DNA of 7,973 nucleotides from an uncultured Erysipelotrichaceae bacterium (GTDB taxonomy: Bacteria; Bacillota_I; Bacilli_A; RFN20; CAG-826). Below, in pieces: positions 6,019 to 7,973 of the stretch. Where the stretch lies: contig ONWJ01000262.1 in the NCBI GenBank assembly GCA_900321535.1, positions 1-7,973 on the forward strand, read 5' to 3'. The position numbers were made by a program, and so were the translations under genes. Within the stretch, counting starts at the first letter, position 1. Every line of letters starts with the position of its first letter. Below the pieces are notes generated by a model that worked only from the letters and a program-made list of their open reading frames with translations, had not been told where the DNA came from and ran no database searches.

Positions 6019-7923
6019 TTATTTCTTCATCATCAACGCGTTGAGGTTTTCAACAAACGCGCGCTTATCCGAAATATCAAAGCCTTCAAGCAGCAACGCT
6101 TCATCATAAAGAAGCGAAGCATATTTTTGGGCTTCCTCATCGCTAGAATCCGCGATGGTTTGGAACAATGGGTGGTTCGGGTTGATTTCAAGGACGCGGG
6201 TCGCTTTCGGCGCTTCTTCCTGGGCGTTTGGTTGCTGTTCCAAGACGCGTTCCATATTCAGCGACATGCCGTCTTTGGTGGAGATGCAAACCGGAGAATC
6301 CACGAGTTTTGCAGAGAAAACGACATCATCGACACGGCCTTTGAGGGCTTCTTTGACATTATCGAGGAAGCGGCGGTGGGTCGCGGAAAGATCTTCGATT
6401 TCCTTCTTTTCTTCTTTGGAGAGCTCATCCGCGGATTCGCTGGCGATGTTCTTGAATGGTTTTTCTTTGTAGTTGAACATTGCCATCAAAGCGAATTCGT
6501 CGATCTCTTTGTCTAAGAAGAGCACGTCAATTTCCTTCTTTTTGAATTTCTCAAGCTGTGGGAGCATCTTGATCTCGGCTAAGGATTTGCCAGAAGCATA
6601 GTAGATAGCTTCTTGCTTCTTTTGCATGTTTTCGACATAGGTCGCTAAATCGATTGGCTCATCCGAAGCAGAATGTGGGAAGGTAAGCAAGTCGGCGAGC
6701 AAATCCTTCTTAAAGCCATAAGAAGAATAGATACCGAATTTGATGTAGTCCCCATAGGCTTTGAAGAACTTCTCGTAGTTCTCTTTGTCATCTTTCTTCA
6801 TGCCTTTGAGTTTATCGACGATCTTGTTTTCGATATTCTCGGCGATCTTCTTCATCAAAGGAGAAGTCTGAAGCATCTCACGGGAGATGTTTAATGGGAA
6901 GTCATCGGAGTCGACGAGTCCTTTGACAAACTTAAGGTAATCAGGAATCAAATCCTTGCACTTGTCTTGGATGAAGATGGATTTGCTATAAAGCGCGAGC
7001 CCTTTCTCGTAGTTCTCGGAATAGAGGTTATAGGGCGGATGGGCTGGGATGAAGGCTAAAGCGTTATAGCAAAGCATGCCTTCGACATTGAGGTGGAGAC
7101 TTAATAGAGGTGCTTCGTTATCATCGAACTTGTTCTTGTAGAATTCCTCTAATTGTTCTTTGGTGACTTCTCGTGGGCTCTTTTTCCAAAGAGGAACCAT
7201 GGAGTTCAATGTCTTTCTGACCAAAACAGGTTCTTTTTTCTCAAGAGGCTTATTCTCGTCATCGTTCCCTTCTGGGGTTTCATAGACATCTTGCTGAATC
7301 GGATAACGGATGTAATCCGAATATTTCTTCACCAAAGAAGCGATACGGTATTCTTCCATATACGCATCATAGGATTCGCCTTCAGTATTCTCTTTTAATT
7401 GCAAGGTGATGCGAGTGCCGGAATCCATATCGAGCTCAGCATCTTCAATGTCATAGGACTCTTTGCCTTCGGAATAGAAGCGGTGGGCTTCTCCTCCTAA
7501 TGGCTTAGAGATGACTTCGACGGATTGAGCGACCATGAACGCGCTATAGAAGCCAACGCCGAATTGGCCGATGATGCCGACGTCTTGGGCATCCTTCATC
7601 TCTTTATATTTCTCAAGGAATTCTTTGGAGCCGGATTTGGCGATGGTGCCAAGATTGGTTTCGATTTCCTCTTTGGACATGCCGATGCCGTTATCTTCGA
7701 TGGTGATCGTGCGTTTGGCTTTATCGACAGAGAGTAAGATACGGTAATCCTTGCTTGGATAATGGGAGGAATCGGTCAACGCTAAGAATTTGTATTTATC
7801 CAGTGCGTCGGAGGCATTCGAAATCAGTTCGCGAAGGAAGATTTCTTTGTTGGAATAAATGGAATTGATCATGAGGTCCAATAGTTGTTTGGACTCGGTT
7901 TGGAATATCTTTGTTTCTTTCAT
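6019..7923 (-). CDS. htpG: Molecular chaperone HtpG (bacterial Hsp90)
   Basis: This 634-residue protein is full length for bacterial Hsp90. It is a cytosolic homodimeric ATP-driven chaperone that remodels client proteins with the DnaK system. The N-terminal GHKL ATPase domain (1 to about 215) shows FLRELISNASDALDK (29-43, catalytic E32 and Mg-binding N36), IEDNGIGM (75-82, D77 contacts adenine), the lid start LGTIAKSGS (91-99), IGQFGVGFYS (118-127) and SGTRI (168-172). A short charged linker (about 215-232) leads to the middle domain, which contains FPLNISREMLQ (342-352) with the gamma-phosphate-contacting arginine R348. The C-terminal dimerisation domain runs from about 505 to 634. There is no MEEVD tail, as expected in bacteria. 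AAAGGG (7931-7936) lies seven bases before the ATG. A partial CIRCE site upstream suggests HrcA control. Confidence 0.98.
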   Translation of the reverse strand: MKETKIFQTESKQLLDLMINSIYSNKEIFLRELISNASDALDKYKFLALTDSSHYPSKDYRILLSVDKAKRTITIEDNGIGMSKEEIETNLGTIAKSGSKEFLEKYKEMKDAQDVGIIGQFGVGFYSAFMVAQSVEVISKPLGGEAHRFYSEGKESYDIEDAELDMDSGTRITLQLKENTEGESYDAYMEEYRIASLVKKYSDYIRYPIQQDVYETPEGNDDENKPLEKKEPVLVRKTLNSMVPLWKKSPREVTKEQLEEFYKNKFDDNEAPLLSLHLNVEGMLCYNALAFIPAHPPYNLYSENYEKGLALYSKSIFIQDKCKDLIPDYLKFVKGLVDSDDFPLNISREMLQTSPLMKKIAENIENKIVDKLKGMKKDDKENYEKFFKAYGDYIKFGIYSSYGFKKDLLADLLTFPHSASDEPIDLATYVENMQKKQEAIYYASGKSLAEIKMLPQLEKFKKKEIDVLFLDKEIDEFALMAMFNYKEKPFKNIASESADELSKEEKKEIEDLSATHRRFLDNVKEALKGRVDDVVFSAKLVDSPVCISTKDGMSLNMERVLEQQPNAQEEAPKATRVLEINPNHPLFQTIADSSDEEAQKYASLLYDEALLLEGFDISDKRAFVENLNALMMKK

Positions 7924-7957
7924 AAATAATCCCTTTCGTTTTCAACCGATTAGTTTA

Positions 7958-7973
7958 ATCATATTTTTAGCAC
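7958..7973 (-). promoter_or_regulatory. htpG promoter -10 and truncated CIRCE operator half-site
   Basis: The window ends with TTAGCAC (7967-7973), the first seven bases of the CIRCE half-site TTAGCACTC. Read toward htpG this is the inner GTGCTAA. A near-consensus -10, TATGAT (7963-7958), follows three bases later and would start transcription near 7951. CIRCE is the operator of the HrcA heat-shock repressor and commonly overlaps the promoter in this way. The other half-site and the -35 lie outside the window, so the CIRCE call is provisional. Confidence 0.5.

Noticed and set aside
6033..6044. Perfect palindrome TCAACGCGTTGA near the 3' end of htpG
   Set aside because: It encodes ordinary C-terminal residues, lacks a loop for a stable hairpin, and has no T-run; it is probably chance.
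6127..7737. Several plus-strand open frames of 70-129 codons opposite htpG
   Set aside because: They are mirror frames of a strongly conserved full-length htpG and show low-complexity, hydrophobic-rich sequence without recognisable domains.
1..7973. A new multi-gene defence, mobile or biosynthetic system
   Set aside because: All complete genes belong to known housekeeping or stress families in separate transcription units with terminators. No integrase, transposase, toxin-antitoxin pair, CRISPR repeat or phage module is visible.

Overview
The window looks like a piece of a chromosome from a low-to-mid GC Bacillota (Firmicutes), Bacilli-like bacterium, possibly an uncultured host-associated lineage. 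The gene set supports this: a YolD-like protein coupled to a UvrX/YqjW-type Y-family polymerase, a DeoR/GlpR-type repressor, Gram-positive style AAAGGAG and AGGAGG ribosome sites, and U-tailed hairpin terminators. TGA is used as a stop (dinB and yolD) and Trp is TGG, so the code is standard rather than mycoplasma-like. The species cannot be named from this sequence.

Layout from left to right. Positions 1-1203 (minus) hold a gene that runs off the left edge. It encodes an unusual protein with two left-handed beta-helix (hexapeptide) acyltransferase modules in one chain. Positions 1204-1524 hold its promoter and a hairpin leader, a possible decayed coding fragment, and an extended -10 promoter for the next gene. 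A metallophosphoesterase (1525-2388, plus) converges on the tRNA methyltransferase trmL (2374-2865, minus). The two genes overlap by 15 bp, and a hairpin with A and T tracts at the overlap could stop transcription in both directions. A DeoR-family repressor (2971-3738) and an FMN nitroreductase (3846-4361) follow on the plus strand, each with its own terminator. Next is a two-gene translesion-synthesis operon, Y-family polymerase plus YolD-like protein (4428-6018), with an 8 bp overlap. Its last stop codon directly abuts the stop codon of htpG (6019-7923, minus). At the right edge the htpG promoter region holds seven bases of a CIRCE operator half-site, cut by the window end.

The genes are mostly independent housekeeping and stress functions: DNA damage tolerance, protein folding, tRNA modification, redox and sugar-type regulation. 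I see no mobile element, CRISPR array, tRNA or rRNA. I did not find a convincing new multi-gene system. The points most worth a second look are the double acyltransferase with its apparently split catalytic residues, two genes whose promoters sit so close to the ATG that their mRNAs should be leaderless, the bidirectional terminator inside overlapping gene ends, and the truncated CIRCE at htpG.
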